Position numbers and translations under genes: made by a program. Shown here piece after piece: positions 33,331-45,098 of a stretch of 64,000 nt of DNA; positions within the stretch are counted from its first letter, which is position 1, and every line of letters begins with the position of its first letter. The stretch comes from Sordariomycetes sp. S80-01Y (taxonomy: Eukaryota; Ascomycota; Sordariomycetes): the NCBI GenBank assembly GCA_037042185.1, contig JAXQJY010000025.1, positions 1,302,001 to 1,366,000 of the forward strand, read 5' to 3'. The notes below the pieces were generated by a model. The model had not been told where the DNA came from. It saw only the letters and a program-made list of their open reading frames with translations, and made no database searches.

Positions 33331-35336
33331 CTGCACCCAAAACACCAAGACATCCCATGGGGTGCCGCCAACGAGCAACGGTGCGACAAGCAATACCACT
33401 TTGCCTCAGCGTGCACGACAACTATACTTTGACACCCAGCTTGCTCCATCACACATAATCATGGGAATGCCGCGGGACTACTGCCCAGATTTGCCAGTGC
33501 GCCCAAGACAGGGTGCTCACCAAGTCGACACCGCCTGCCAGCTGTCAGTCAAGCTCATCTCGACCACGCGCGCAAGCAGGCGCCGCCCTTGGATGCATGG
33601 GGGGATGGGACGACTGCCGGCGGCCCTCCTGTGCTGGGGCTCCCCACCGAATCCCTTCCGGTCGAGCAGGTGTCGCGGAGCTGCCGCTTCTCCCGTTGAG
33701 CCCATCTGCCCATCTGTTCTATAATTGCGCGAGTACGTCTTCCCTCCCCAAGTCTCCTGAGTCTCGGCATCCAAATCGACCTTGATGAATCTGGATACAG
33801 ACGATTCACAGCGAGCGATGAGTGGCTCAGGGCCGCGGCGGCGGCAAGGGACGTGCTACGGGGACAGGGATCATGACGGGCACGAGTGGACAGGTGGATT
33901 GCCAGCGTCTACGACTACTACCATCGAGTCGTCCCCCCAAAATCGTCGCTTCGGTCCAGCTGGGTCCTCTCGCTCCAGCCAAACTCACAAGTGTCAAGAA
34001 TCGTTTGTGACCCCTCCGTAAAACGTTTCGCTGAGACGCTGCTGATACAATCGCCGCCCTGGCCAACTGACAGACAACCTTCGTCTCCGAACCTGAATCT
34101 GTCCGCCCACAAGCCGCCCGCCAAGACAGCCCTTGTCGGTAGCCAAATCTCCTACGATAGCAAGCGGGAGAGCACACAACGGGCAGCCTTGTTAACATGT
34201 GGATCCTCCTGTACAAGCCACCACCAATTGACAGGGGCACCCGACAAACGCCTCCGGTTGGCTGCAGGTAATCCAACTCACTGCTGGGGGATGACTTGAT
34301 GCACCTGACATTGGCTTTGGCATTGGTAGACTTCAGAGCAAGCTGAACGTGGGTTTCGAGTAGAAGAGACAATCGAGTTTCGGAGGCGACTTGTCGTGTG
34401 TCGGAGACATCACTGACATTGCCGATACTTAGCAGTGGAAAAGGCCATGACAACCAACCCCGGACTCTGTTTTACACGGACCTAGCGCTGGCAGCGCTAT
34501 AGTATACTGTAGGTACCTCGGTACCCGTGGATGGACCCAACGGACCACGACGATGTACACCAGCCCATGCCCCAGGAACCCCAGCTGCCACCCGTCGATC
34601 ATCTCACCAGCACGACTTCGAGCAGCCAGAAGCCGCAATTTCGCATTGAATAACAACGTTTTTGTTTGCGCAAAGACTGCGAGCCGTTGCGACCGTCACC
34701 CACGGTCTTGCGACAGGGTTCCTGGATTGTGTCCTCTAGGGCGGAGAGTGAGTTTCAACGAGGGGCTGGTGAACGGGCTCGACCCTTGCTTGCCCTTGTT
34801 GGCAGGCGTGGCGCTGAGTGGAGCTAGGGTCTCCCTTTCAAACTCCAACTTTAGAGCCTCCGCTGTGTCGCAGTCCTGGGATGCTTCAGACTGTATAGAA
34901 TTACTTCACGGGCTGACATGACCCCGTGCAATCACCCTCACCGTCGCGGGTAGCTTCTCCAATATCCTTTGCGAGAAACCGCGACAGCAATGCACTCCTC
35001 GCTCCCAGGCAGACTGAAAGCTGGGGAGCGCTGGGCGAGGGAGATCGGCGAGCTTGCGGAAGATCTGCAGGACATAATCGCCAAGGGGTGGTTTTACGAA
35101 ATGGTCCAAGCACGAGGTCGGAAAGGGAGGCAGAGAGCAGGCTGGTCAACTATAGAGCTCCTTTACCTTGAATTTGCGGGAAAATGGACTCGGTGTAACT
35201 GGGTGTCTCTCAACGGCAACAAGCATCTGGTAGAAGCCTCGAACAGATATAATCTCCTCAAGGTTGCAGTGCTCAGAGGCAGCGCGACTTGAGGCAAGAA
35301 TCTTCAGCTGAGCCCTCGCCACGCATGTGCAGCACT

Positions 35337-35355
35337 CACACACACACACACACAC
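35337..35355. repeat. CA dinucleotide microsatellite
   Basis: A nearly perfect CA run of about nine units. It is a likely polymorphic marker and has no other visible role. Confidence 0.85.
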
Positions 35356-36200
35356 CGAGCACAAGGCCAGGCACCGTCCCATCACTTGCGCCTCACTTGT
35401 ATGGCTAGGCAGCTTTGCGCTGCCCTTCGGGTTGCCGCCTCATCAGCGTGGCTTGCGTGTGTGACGCCTGAGTGGCTCGTTCGCCGCGCCGAGCGAAATG
35501 GCTTTCGCTAATCAGTGCGTAAGAAAGCACCCTCCTTACACGGTGCGATTCGACTCTGTGGATTGATTCAACGCAGCGGCAGCCTTGCCTTTGATCTTCT
35601 GTGACTTCCCTTTTTCTTTTTCCGCGAGAGTGCACGCGGGGTGATTGGATGGCAGCTGAGAAGAGCAGGTCACCACAATCGGCACTGCAGGACCGGTCAA
35701 ATGATGATTGTAAGCACGTTCTGGGCCTTAGTTTTGAAAGCCGGCAAATCCAGCCCTACGAAACTTGCCCGCATGTAGCAACTCGAGTTTTGAGTCTCAT
35801 GAAAGGGGCTGTCTGACGTGAGGATATCGGCGCGCGGGTCATCACTTACACAACGTAGGATGGTCCTCGGGCTTGATTGAACGACCAGGGAGGCTTGAAG
35901 AAGTCGCTGTACGGTGGAGTTGAAGACGTAAAGCAAACGCTCGATTGAGTCCAGCGTGGTTCCCTATCCTGCCTTTGCTATCCGCGTATCTGCTGAGCTG
36001 AGTCTTGGCATTCACCGCCGTTGCAACAGTGATTGATTCAACGACCAAGCAAACAGCTCCAACTCTGAGCACTTGGCTGCCTCCCACAGGTCCCTGTCAA
36101 GCACTATCATCACTAGTAGTACTTAAAGCACTCACCTCCTCGCCACCGAGACCTAGCATAGCAACGCATCTGTCAGCACATCGCAGCCGACGGCGTCATC

Positions 36201-39025
36201 ATGGACTCGATCTTTAGAAAAGTCGAAGCCGGCGTCGAGTCAGTCTTTGGCGGCGAACGACACTCCCACTCCCACGTCGACCACGTCTGCGATGAGCTTC
36301 ACGCCGAGGAACACCGCGCGAACAGGTACCACTCATTTCAGCCGGAAAGCCATGGCGACGTGAAGTGGTATGTTGATGGGTGTTCGTACTTTTGGGCGGT
36401 GAGCGAGGCTCTCGCGCGTGAGCTGCCCTTTCTTTACCTCCCTCCTAGTACGAGGGAGAGTTGTAGAGCATAGCACTGACGCAAGTCGTAGAGGCCCGAG
36501 AGGAGATCCTGATTTTAGACTGGTGGCTGAGTCCGGAACTATACCTCAGACGGCCACCGAGTCAGAATGAGGAGTTCAGGGTGGACAACATGCTCAAAGC
36601 TGCCGCTGAAAGGGGTGTCAAGGTCCATATCATTGTTTACAAGGAAGTCGAGGCAGCGCTCACCTGCAACTCACGCCACACCCGAAAGGCCCTCGAGGCG
36701 ATGCATCCCAACATCAACGTCTTCAGACACCCGGATCACACGCCCACCGGCTACGACCTCGTGTCCGAGCTGGGCAACTCTTTCACGCACCTGACGAACT
36801 TTGACCTGGCCAAGGCCAGCGGCGATGCAGTTAAGGCGCTGTATGGCACGGCCGACGGGATGGTCTTGTTCTGGGCGCACCATGAAAAGCTTCTCGTCGT
36901 AGATCGGAAACTCGGATTTATGGGTGGTTTGGATATGTGTAGGTGCACTAGGCCCGGGGGCCGCAGAGAAGGAAAGCGGATGAGCACTGAGTGAACTGAC
37001 AAACGTGCTAGGTTTTGGTCGCTGGGACACGAATAGTCACCCCATTGCTGACGCTCATCCCGGGAACTTGGATGCCATCATCTTCCCGGGACAGGACTAC
37101 AACAACGCCCGCGTTTACGATTTCCAGGAAGTCAACAATTGGAGCGCGAACAAGCTTGACAGGACCAAGAGCTCGCGCATGGGCTGGTCGGACGTGGCTT
37201 TGAGCATGCAGGGACCTATCATCGACAGTCTGGTTCATCACTTTGTGGACCGATGGTGAGTAACCCTCCACGATACGTCTCAAGGCAGTTACTGATGCTA
37301 CTGGAGGAACTTTATCTGGAAGGAGAAGTACAAGAGCAAGGACGGCGACAAGTATACCCCACTTCAGACCAGGAAAATTGGTGCTGGTCGTGAGGAAAGC
37401 GATAATCCTATTGAAGAACTCTCTGATCGCTTCAGCCGTGGCATGAGTAGGCTCATGCGTTTTGGCGAAGGAGAAGAGAATGCCACTGAGCCTTTGAACC
37501 AGTCCGACTTACCCAAGATCCAACTGACGCGAAGGTAATGCTTCCACTTGAACTTCAGAAAAGGTGTAATTCACTGACAGCATAGCGCAGCGCGTGCCCC
37601 TGGTCCTCTGGTCACAAAACCGAACACTCCATCGCAAACGCTTACTTGGATGCCATCAAGAACGCCCAGCACTTCATCTATATCGAGAACCAGTTCTTCA
37701 TCACTGCCACCTCTGACGCCCAACACCCCGTAACTAACAAACTGGGCGCCGCGCTCGTCGAGCGTATCCTCCGCGCCCATCGCGAGGGCCGACCGTTCAA
37801 GGTATGGGTCGTCATGCCGGCTGTTCCTGCTTTCGCCGGGGACCTGCAATCAGACGGCGCGTTGGGGACAAGAGCGATCATGGAGTTTCAGTACGCCAGT
37901 ATCTCGAGGGGCAAGCACTCCATTCTGGAAAAGCTCAAGGCAGGGGGTGTTGAGGACCCGCGCGAATACATCGGCTTCTATAATCTCAGAAACTATGACC
38001 GAATTAACACTTCCAAGGCCATGAGCGATGCGGAACGCCAAGCCGGTGTCTCGTACGAGGAAGGCCGTAAGGGTCACGACGAATATGTCGGAGACGGCTA
38101 CGCCCCCCACGACGATACCGACGTCGGCGGCGAGCACTACGACGAGTATCGTCGATACCAGCGGGGGGCCAACAACGTCGACGACCTCACTCGCGACACC
38201 ATCAGCGCTTGCTACATGTCTGGGCCCCCAGTGTCAACCCTCCGCTGGGACGGCCCCAACCCCGAGGACGAAATCAACGCCTACGTCAGCGAAGAACTCT
38301 ACGTCCACAGTAAGCTCCTGATTGCCGACGACCGGCTCGTCATCTGCGGCTCCGCCAACCTCAACGACCGCTCGCAACTCGGTACACATGACTCCGAGAT
38401 CGCCGTGGTCATTGAGGATCCTACCCCCGTGGAGAGCTCGATGAATGGCGAGCCGTACACGGCCAGCAGGTTCGCTGCAAGCTTGAGGAGGTATATCTTC
38501 AGGAAGCATCTCGGACTGCTGCCAGATCAGAGGTGGGATCGGCCGGATGAGAATTGGCATCCCGTCAACATCGCGCCCAACGTCTACGACTGGGACTCGC
38601 CCAGTGATCATCTTGTCACAGACCCTCTTCATCCCAACTTCACCAGGCTCTGGAACGGCACCGCCAGAACAAACACTGAAATCTTCAGCCGCGCCTTCCA
38701 CAACGTTCCCAACGACCACGTCAGGACTTGGAAGGAATACAAGCAGTTCTTTACCAAGCACTTCATCATCCCCGGCGCCGAAGAAGAGTGCGGCGCCAAA
38801 TGCGGAAAGACGGGGGACGACGAAGCGGGAGCGAGAGAGGGCAGGGTTGAGTACGGACACGTCGTCAAGGAGGAGTTTGAGGGTGGTGTGGCGGAGGTGA
38901 AGGAGTGGTTGAGCGGCATAAGGGGCACGTTGGTTGAGATGCCGCTTGATTTCCTGGTGGGTGTTGATGATATCGCCAAGGAGGGACTCGCCCTAAATGG
39001 TTTCACGGACGAGATCTACACTTGA
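36201..39025 (+). CDS. Phospholipase D, two HKD motifs, no PX/PH domains
   Basis: Hydrolyses phosphatidylcholine to phosphatidic acid and choline. I infer five exons: 36201-36417, 36492-36938, 37012-37255, 37307-37535 and 37586-39025 (introns 74, 73, 51 and 50 nt), giving about 858 aa. Catalytic HKD1 is HHEKLLVVD (His203, Lys205, Asp210) and HKD2 is HSKLLIADD (His620, Lys622, Asp627). IYIENQFFIT, EILILDWWLSPELY and GSANLNDRS are family hallmarks. Lack of PX and PH domains separates it from the longer Spo14 type and matches the shorter fungal PLDs. Near the end of exon 4 the expected QLTRS consensus appears in the +1 frame after a CCC run (37499-37501). The acceptor at 37585 keeps the gene open as read. 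It converges on the disulfide-isomerase gene. Confidence 0.91.
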
Positions 39026-39508
39026 GTTGGAAAATGGACGAGAGGAAGTGAGGGCTTTGTTGTTTAACGAGCGTAGCGAGTAGACTTGTCATTATCGAAT
39101 TGAAGTTACAGCATGAGAGAGAACTTCAAAGCGAGGAAAGAATATCTCAGCCGGCAAAGCGCACACCACTTGAATTCAAAGTCACGGGACAGGTTGTCTA
39201 TGTCGACAGTCTTTTTCCGAACGAGAAGATACTTTACAACCAGACAGCCCGCTGGGAAGAATACCAGAACTCCCATCCACATCCGCTCATGATCGTGTGT
39301 CGTCTCGAGGCGAAGTCGACCGCCGCGAGTTTCAGCGCCTCCTTTGCGCCGCTCTACGTGAATGCAAGACATCATGCACTTAGGGAGACGCGAGCGTCAC
39401 TCAAAAACAATGTCCCTTTCATTCCTACCCAAACCAAAACAAAAAACAAAAAAAAAAATGGAAAAAAGAAAAGGATGATAACCACTTCAGGAACCGGTCT
39501 TCGCCTCC
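39026..39508. other. Convergent 3' spacer PLD/disulfide isomerase
   Basis: 483 bp between stop codons. An A-rich stretch at about 39434-39475 lies just after the minus-strand stop and could influence 3'-end formation. No gene is supported. Confidence 0.5.
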
Positions 39509-41858
39509 TCAGTCCGCCTTCGTGTTCCCGTTCGAGAGGTTTCCGCCCAACAGGCCATCCTTGAGACTCCCCATGCTCTCGTCCAGGTTGAAGTAGCCTC
39601 TGGACCTCCTCAGCCTGCCCCTGGACCAAGACCAGGTCGCGAGCAGGACCATGATGACGACGCCGATGGCGAGGTAGGGATGGCTAACAAAAGCGTCGCG
39701 CATGTCATAGAAGAACTTGGTGATGAGCGTGGTAGTCAGCTTCGCCTTGATGGTGTTTGGGCCATAGATGATCTTGTCAAGAGACTCAGAGATGGCGGTG
39801 CGGGAGACCATGATGTAGTTCCCGGTGACGGTTTGGTCGTAGTACTTGTGAGCCTAGGTAATATCAGTATCGGGGTCGGAGAATATCATGGGAGCACTCA
39901 CATCTTGGTCATTAATAATAACGCGCTCGCCATCAGTAACGTCAATGCCGTAGGTGGTGCGGATCCACCTCTGCCAGAAGACTCCATCAACCCAAGCGAA
40001 GCCGACTTCCTTCCTCCCGCCCTCGTCTATGTCAATCCTGATGGCCTTTGCGGCCCTCAGTGCCCGCTCGTCATCACGATCCTGCGCTTCTTCGATCCTC
40101 ATCTGCTTGGCATCCCTCAGCTTCTTTCTCTCAAGCTGGAATTCCTGGATCTGGCGGTCCATCCACTCGTTCGCCGCCGCTTTCATCTCTTTAAGAGCGC
40201 CAGTGAAGCCATCAGCATCCTGGCGATTCAGGACACCGAGCACGACAACCTTGCCGTCCATGATCTGCCTGGCATTGGCAGCAGTGAGTTCAGGAACGAG
40301 CGGTAGCCAAACCGACTTCATCCAGTCGAGGATGCCGTGGACGTTGCGCATTTCGTTGGGGGTGAGGGGGGTGTAGTAGGAAGGCCGGCCTTCGCGCGAG
40401 ACGATGAGCCGGGGCCAAGTGGTGATTTTGAAGCGGTCGAACAGGGCTGGATCGTTGGTCTTGACCAGTTTGGCGTGGCCGATCAGGCTCAGGGGTATCC
40501 TTTCCAGAGCAGTGAAGTCCTCAGAGGTCGTAGCGTGGTCGTAGAAATAGGTGAAGATAACCTCCTCCTTCTCCTCCAGAGCCTCGAACTCAGCAGCAGT
40601 CACATCAGGAACACCGCTCGCCAGGTCGATGGCCTTGTCGGCATACTCAACAAAGTCGCCCAGCCCCCTGAGGCCGCGGTACTCGGCACGCTCGCCGCCC
40701 TTAAAGAAGAGAATAGTAGGGTAAGACCTGGCGTTGACATCCTTACACAAGCGAGACTCCTTGTCGCAGTTGACCTCGCCTATGTTGAGTTTGCCCTGCA
40801 TGTTCTTGGCCAGCTGGTCCCAGGTTGGGCCCATCGCCTGGCAGTGAGGACACCATGGGGCATAGAATTTGATGAACCATGGATCTTGGGACATGGTGAC
40901 CATGCGCTGGAAGCTTTCGGCCGTCAACGAGATGGTGACGCCGTTGGGATTCGGGGGCACGGTAGGCTTCTTGGGCGTCTTCTTGTTGAAGGTCTCAGCT
41001 GAGGTCTCCGACTTCCAGTCGTTGTTCGAGGTCCAGTCTTCAGCCTTTTCAGATTTGCCGGCATTCTTGTCGGTCGCCTTGTCCTCTTGGACGGTGTCTT
41101 TGGCTGAGCCCTTGTTGTCATCTGATGCTGATCCCTTGGTTGAATCCTTGCCAGCCGCATTCTGAGCAGGCAATTTGCCTTCCTTGGGCTTCAACTTTCC
41201 TGCATCCTCCTTCTCCAAGTCGTCCTTCTTCAGCTCGTCCGCCTGCGCGCCAGCACCCTTGGGGAACTCCTTGTCGCCTGGCTTGGGAAGTTCCAGGGTT
41301 GTTGGTCGCGACCCAGGCCGCTGCTTCTCCAATGCCGCCTCGACCGTTTGACTGACCTCCTCGATACTCTTGACGCCTCTGACAGACTCGATGGCGACGC
41401 CGTTCTCGAAGAGCGAGGTCATGGGGTATGTTTGCACCCCATTGTTGACGCAAAGATCGTAGTAAGCTACGCAGTTGATCATGCCGAAGCGGAAGTCATA
41501 GTATTCGGTGAAGCTTGTATCGGCTGTCGGATCGGGATGCGACGTGAAGTAGAACTCGTAGAGGGTTTGGTAAGTCGGAGCATAGTCTATGCAATGTGGG
41601 CAGTATGGGCTGTCGCGTGTCAGTCTCGTATAGCGATTGGAAGAACAACGGCGGGAAGTACCTATAGTGCTTGACCATGAGATATTTTGTCTTTGTAAGC
41701 TCTTCCTCGAAGTTGTTCGGTGTAATCTCCAACAGTGGCGGTACTTTCACTCCGTTGAAAGTGGTCGCCTTCTTGGAGTTTATCGCGTCCTTGTCCAGGC
41801 TCTGCGCTTGGGTCACACCGGCCACACCCGCCAACAACGCGAATGACGACAGCCTCAT
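39509..41858 (-). CDS. Membrane-anchored ER protein disulfide isomerase (TMX/Eps1-like)
   Basis: An ER thiol oxidoreductase with two thioredoxin domains and a C-terminal anchor. I infer three exons: 41858-41662, 41609-39902 and 39853-39509 (introns 52 and 48 nt), giving 749 aa. Residues 1-19 are a signal peptide (hydrophobic core, then TQAQ). Domain 1 has HYSPYCPHC with the active site at residues 69-72; it is created only by splicing of intron 1. A charged Lys/Glu/Asp linker (about 160-285) follows. Domain 2 has KFYAPWCPHC (active site 319-322) with the later cis-Pro in ARSYPTILFF. Two redox-inactive thioredoxin-like segments probably fill 400-600. A transmembrane helix (about 694-711) precedes a basic cytosolic tail (SRGRLRRSRG). 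It diverges from TDP1. The closest named relatives are uncertain. Confidence 0.89.
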
Positions 41859-42657
41859 GGTGGGCTATCAAACCCCTTCAGGCCCTTCAGGGTCTGTCTC
41901 GAAGGTCGGATTGCCTGTGAGCAGGACCGGGGGAGAAAATCGGGATATCTTGTTCAAGGCGATCTGGCGCGAGTATAGGATGAGGGAAGGGATGAGCCCC
42001 GGAGGTTGTCGTCGCGAATATCGCGTATACGGTTGAACGAAGGTCTCTCGGGTAGCAATCGTCGCGATGCGAAGTCGACAAGCGACGGAGATGAGGTCGT
42101 CGTCGTTCCAGGGGTCCAGCAGCGAGTTCGATCCCTTGGCAAGGGTTTCGCTATATCTGTCCACGCGACTCAGGGATTCAAGGATTGCAAGTGCGCCAGG
42201 CCGTGTTCAAAGAGAAGAATAGGACGGCCTGAGCCTGAGGATAGCTTGGTGGGTTATTGAGGGGGCGACCCTTGGCGTTGGCCTTTGAGGAAGGACGGAG
42301 TTCTGGATCGTCCTTTAGTCGTGGCTTTAATTCAAGGTTGCCGCATCTCTGGCGTTCCGAGGCGGCCAAGGCGCTAATCCCGCTTGGTCGATCCCCTGTT
42401 AGTGCGTGCACCACTACCACGGTGAGCCTCTAACAGTCCAAGACCCATCTAACCAGGTACCTCCGACACCTCACTGCTTCATCCTAAACCCTCCATGATA
42501 CGAGAGCGCTTCGTAATAAGTTCACTGACAATAAAACTTGCGTGTGCTCCGCAAGATCGGGGTCTTTATTTCAACAATCTTTTGCGCGATGGGAGATTTG
42601 CTTACACCATCCCGCTGACCTCGCGTCTCCAGTAGGGGCGCGTCGGTAGCACACGAC
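41859..42657. promoter_or_regulatory. Divergent spacer disulfide isomerase/TDP1
   Basis: 799 bp head-to-head spacer holding both promoters. I looked for an obvious unfolded-protein-response element and did not find one I would defend. No gene is supported. Confidence 0.45.
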
Positions 42658-44280
42658 ATGGAAAGACCACAGAAGAGACCTCGCGATGACGAGAACCAAC
42701 AAGAGGATGGAGAAGGTCCTCATTCACTATCACGACCCATCAGTCCTCCGCGGAAAAGGCAACGCGAGGAAACTTCAAGGTCTATCACAAAGTCGCCGTG
42801 GCAGCTTACCTGGATCAGGGACCTACCAGAGCCTCTCAACCAGGATGCCGTCACGCTGAATGACCTGCTCGGGGATCCTCTGATATACGAGTGTTGGGAG
42901 TTCAACTTTCTCCATGATCTCGACTTCTTGATGGACGCCTTCGACCCTGATACAAGGCACCTCGTTAAAGTGAAAGTCGTGCATGGTTTCTGGAAGCAGG
43001 AGAGCACGAGCCGACAGGCCCTCGTTGTAGGTCTATCAAAAATGCTCTTCACATGAAAGATCTAAAACCTGCAGGAACAAGCAGCCCGATACGAAAATGT
43101 CGAGCTGCTCACGGCATTCATGCCCGAGGTCATGGGCACCCACCACTCGAAGATGATGATACTCTTCCGCCATGACGACACATCACAGGTCATCATACAC
43201 ACGGCCAACATGATCCCAAAGGACTGGACAAATATGACGAACGCGGTGTGGAGGTCCCCTCTACTGCCGCTTCTGCGGAACGCTCCGCCTGCAGACTCCT
43301 TGACGCCGGACCAATATCCTCTAGGGAGTGGCGAGCGCTTCAAGTTGGATCTGTTGAACTACCTCAGAGCATACGACAGACGCAGGAAGATGTGCCGGCC
43401 ACTGGTCGAGGCGCTGGCAAAGCACGACTTCTCAGCCGTTAGGGGCGCCCTTGTGGCAAGCGTTCCGGGTCTCCATCATGCACATGACACGTCGGGAACT
43501 TCTTGGGGCTGGTCAGCTTTGAAGCGAACTCTCAGTCGAATCCCAGCACTAGGGTCTGAGATCGTGGTGCAGATATCCTCAATCGCTACACTCGGCAGCA
43601 AGGACGACTGGTTGCGGAAGACGTTATTCGCCAGCCTGGACAAGAATGGCACGAATGCTAGGCCGTCAAACTTCAAGGTCGTGTTCCCTACAGCGGACGA
43701 GATCCGACAGTCCCTGGACGGATACTCATCTGGAGGTTCAATTCACACCAAAATCCAGTCACAGCAGCAGGCAAAGCAACTAGAATACCTCAGGCCCGTC
43801 TTCCACCATTGGGCCAACGACTCCGCGCGCGGACGAGCACTGCCGGAAAACGCCCAGCAACAGGACGGAGGCAGGGCGCGGGCTGCTCCACACATCAAGA
43901 CGTACATCCGATACAACACCTCCGATGAAGATGTCAGGGTCGACTGGGCGATGCTCACGTCGGCAAACGTGTCGAAACAAGCCTGGGGTGAAGCCATGCG
44001 GCCAACGACGGGTGAATTCCGCATCTCATCCTGGGAGATTGGCGTCTTGTTCTGGCCGGACCTGTTCGAAGAGGGCGGCACCCTCATGGTTCCAACTTTC
44101 AATACAGATGTGCCCAAGAGCGACGATTTCCAGGGTCAAGGGCATAAGGGCAAGGCGCTGGTCGGTGTTCGGGTACCCTACAATTTTCCCCTGCAGCCAT
44201 ACGGACCCGACGAGATACCGTGGGTTGCAAGCATGGCGCACACAGAGCCGGACAGGTTTGGGAACGCATGGCGCATCTAG
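42658..44280 (+). CDS. TDP1: Tyrosyl-DNA phosphodiesterase 1
   Basis: Tdp1 cleaves the 3'-phosphotyrosyl bond of stalled topoisomerase I complexes and repairs other blocked 3' ends in the nucleus. Two exons, 42658-43026 and 43075-44280 (48-nt intron), give 524 aa. It belongs to the phospholipase D superfamily with HxK(N) motifs: GTHHSKMMILF (His147, Lys149) and PHIKTYIRY (His396, Lys398), the second followed by Asn in SANVSKQAWG (Asn421). Other family blocks are KVKVVHGFW, HTANMIPKDWTNMTNAVW and FPTADEIRQSLDGY with GGSIH. The N-terminal 45 residues are Arg/Lys-rich with RKRQRE-type nuclear localisation signals. The C-terminus has the usual VPYNFPLQPYGPDEIPW. All catalytic residues are intact. 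It diverges from the disulfide-isomerase gene. Confidence 0.95.
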
Positions 44281-45098
44281 AACCCTTGGAAATGGAAATG
44301 GGGACGTTGGTGGTCGGCGGCCCAGGCGAGAGCAGTCTGAGTCACGGGGGGGACTGAGCAGCAGAAACACGGCTGCACCCCGAGACACATGCATCCCGCG
44401 CGATTGGCCAATTCGAGCGTTCAAGTGGCGTCGGCGAGACGAAAGCGGAGGTTCAGCTGCAATAAGCCGTGGTACAGGCAGGTGCCTCAGCCTGTGGAGC
44501 GTGATCTACCCTACACGCAGTTCATACGCAGACGCACGCTGAAGATCTGAGGTGGTTAGTACTCCGTACTCCGTAGCCTAGTGCCAGCAGAGCCTTCGCG
44601 AGTCCGCGGGGCCCTTTGCCTTGTCATTGCTAGGGTGCGCCAACAGATGACATGGCGTATTCGCGGCCGCGATCCCCGCATCGCTGCCCGTCACTAGCCA
44701 TACTTGGTAGCAGCGTCCAGCAAGACTAGACTGTGACACTAAAGTTAGGTGGTGCCAGTGGGCACGGCCAGCGGTGGCCGATGAGTAACACCCGCCTCGC
44801 AGTCCGGTCTTTTTTTCTCGACGGTCCTGACCTCGAGACCAACAAACTCAATCCTCGAATATCTGTCTCAGCGTCCTCATCTGGCCTTTTCTTCTCTGTC
44901 TCATCGCAAATTGCATCTCTTTTCTCACGGACCTCATACTTTGTTAGATCTCGTCGTCATACATACAAAACCCTGCAGGCGAATCTTGTGTCCTTGTCTC
45001 ACCCACTCATGTTGGCTTTGATGTCTGTCTCTGGAAGCGTCACTCCTTGAACCTCTCCAACCAGCCCAGCGCGCAAACACTTAAAAAGTCATATCAAC
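44281..45098. promoter_or_regulatory. Spacer and leader upstream of the MATE gene
   Basis: 818 bp from the TDP1 stop to the MATE start. It contains a tandem ACTCCGT pair (44561-44574), a long CT-rich leader (about 44800-45000) and a 13-codon uORF at 45009-45050. No other gene is supported. Confidence 0.5.
45009..45050 (+). promoter_or_regulatory. Upstream ORF of 13 codons in the MATE leader
   Basis: ATG at 45009 to TGA at 45048-45050 encodes MLALMSVSGSVTP. It ends 48 bp before the main ATG, downstream of a pyrimidine-rich stretch, so it probably lies in the 5' UTR. It could reduce or condition translation of the transporter. Confidence 0.45.

Larger units (their letters stand above)
32163..36200. 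other. Long divergent spacer Med15/phospholipase D with low-complexity blocks
   Basis: 4.0 kb between two start codons. It holds the Med15 promoter (left) and the phospholipase promoter (right). A minus-strand open frame at 32585-32938 has a mitochondria-like sequence but no ATG (see findings). Low-complexity DNA occurs at 32787-32805, 33172-33330 and 35337-35355. No gene, RNA or mobile element could be supported. Confidence 0.5.

Noticed and set aside
34969-35292. Plus-strand 107-codon frame in the Med15/PLD spacer
   Set aside because: No recognisable motif, no conserved-looking core and no supporting splice or promoter signal; length is within chance for this composition.
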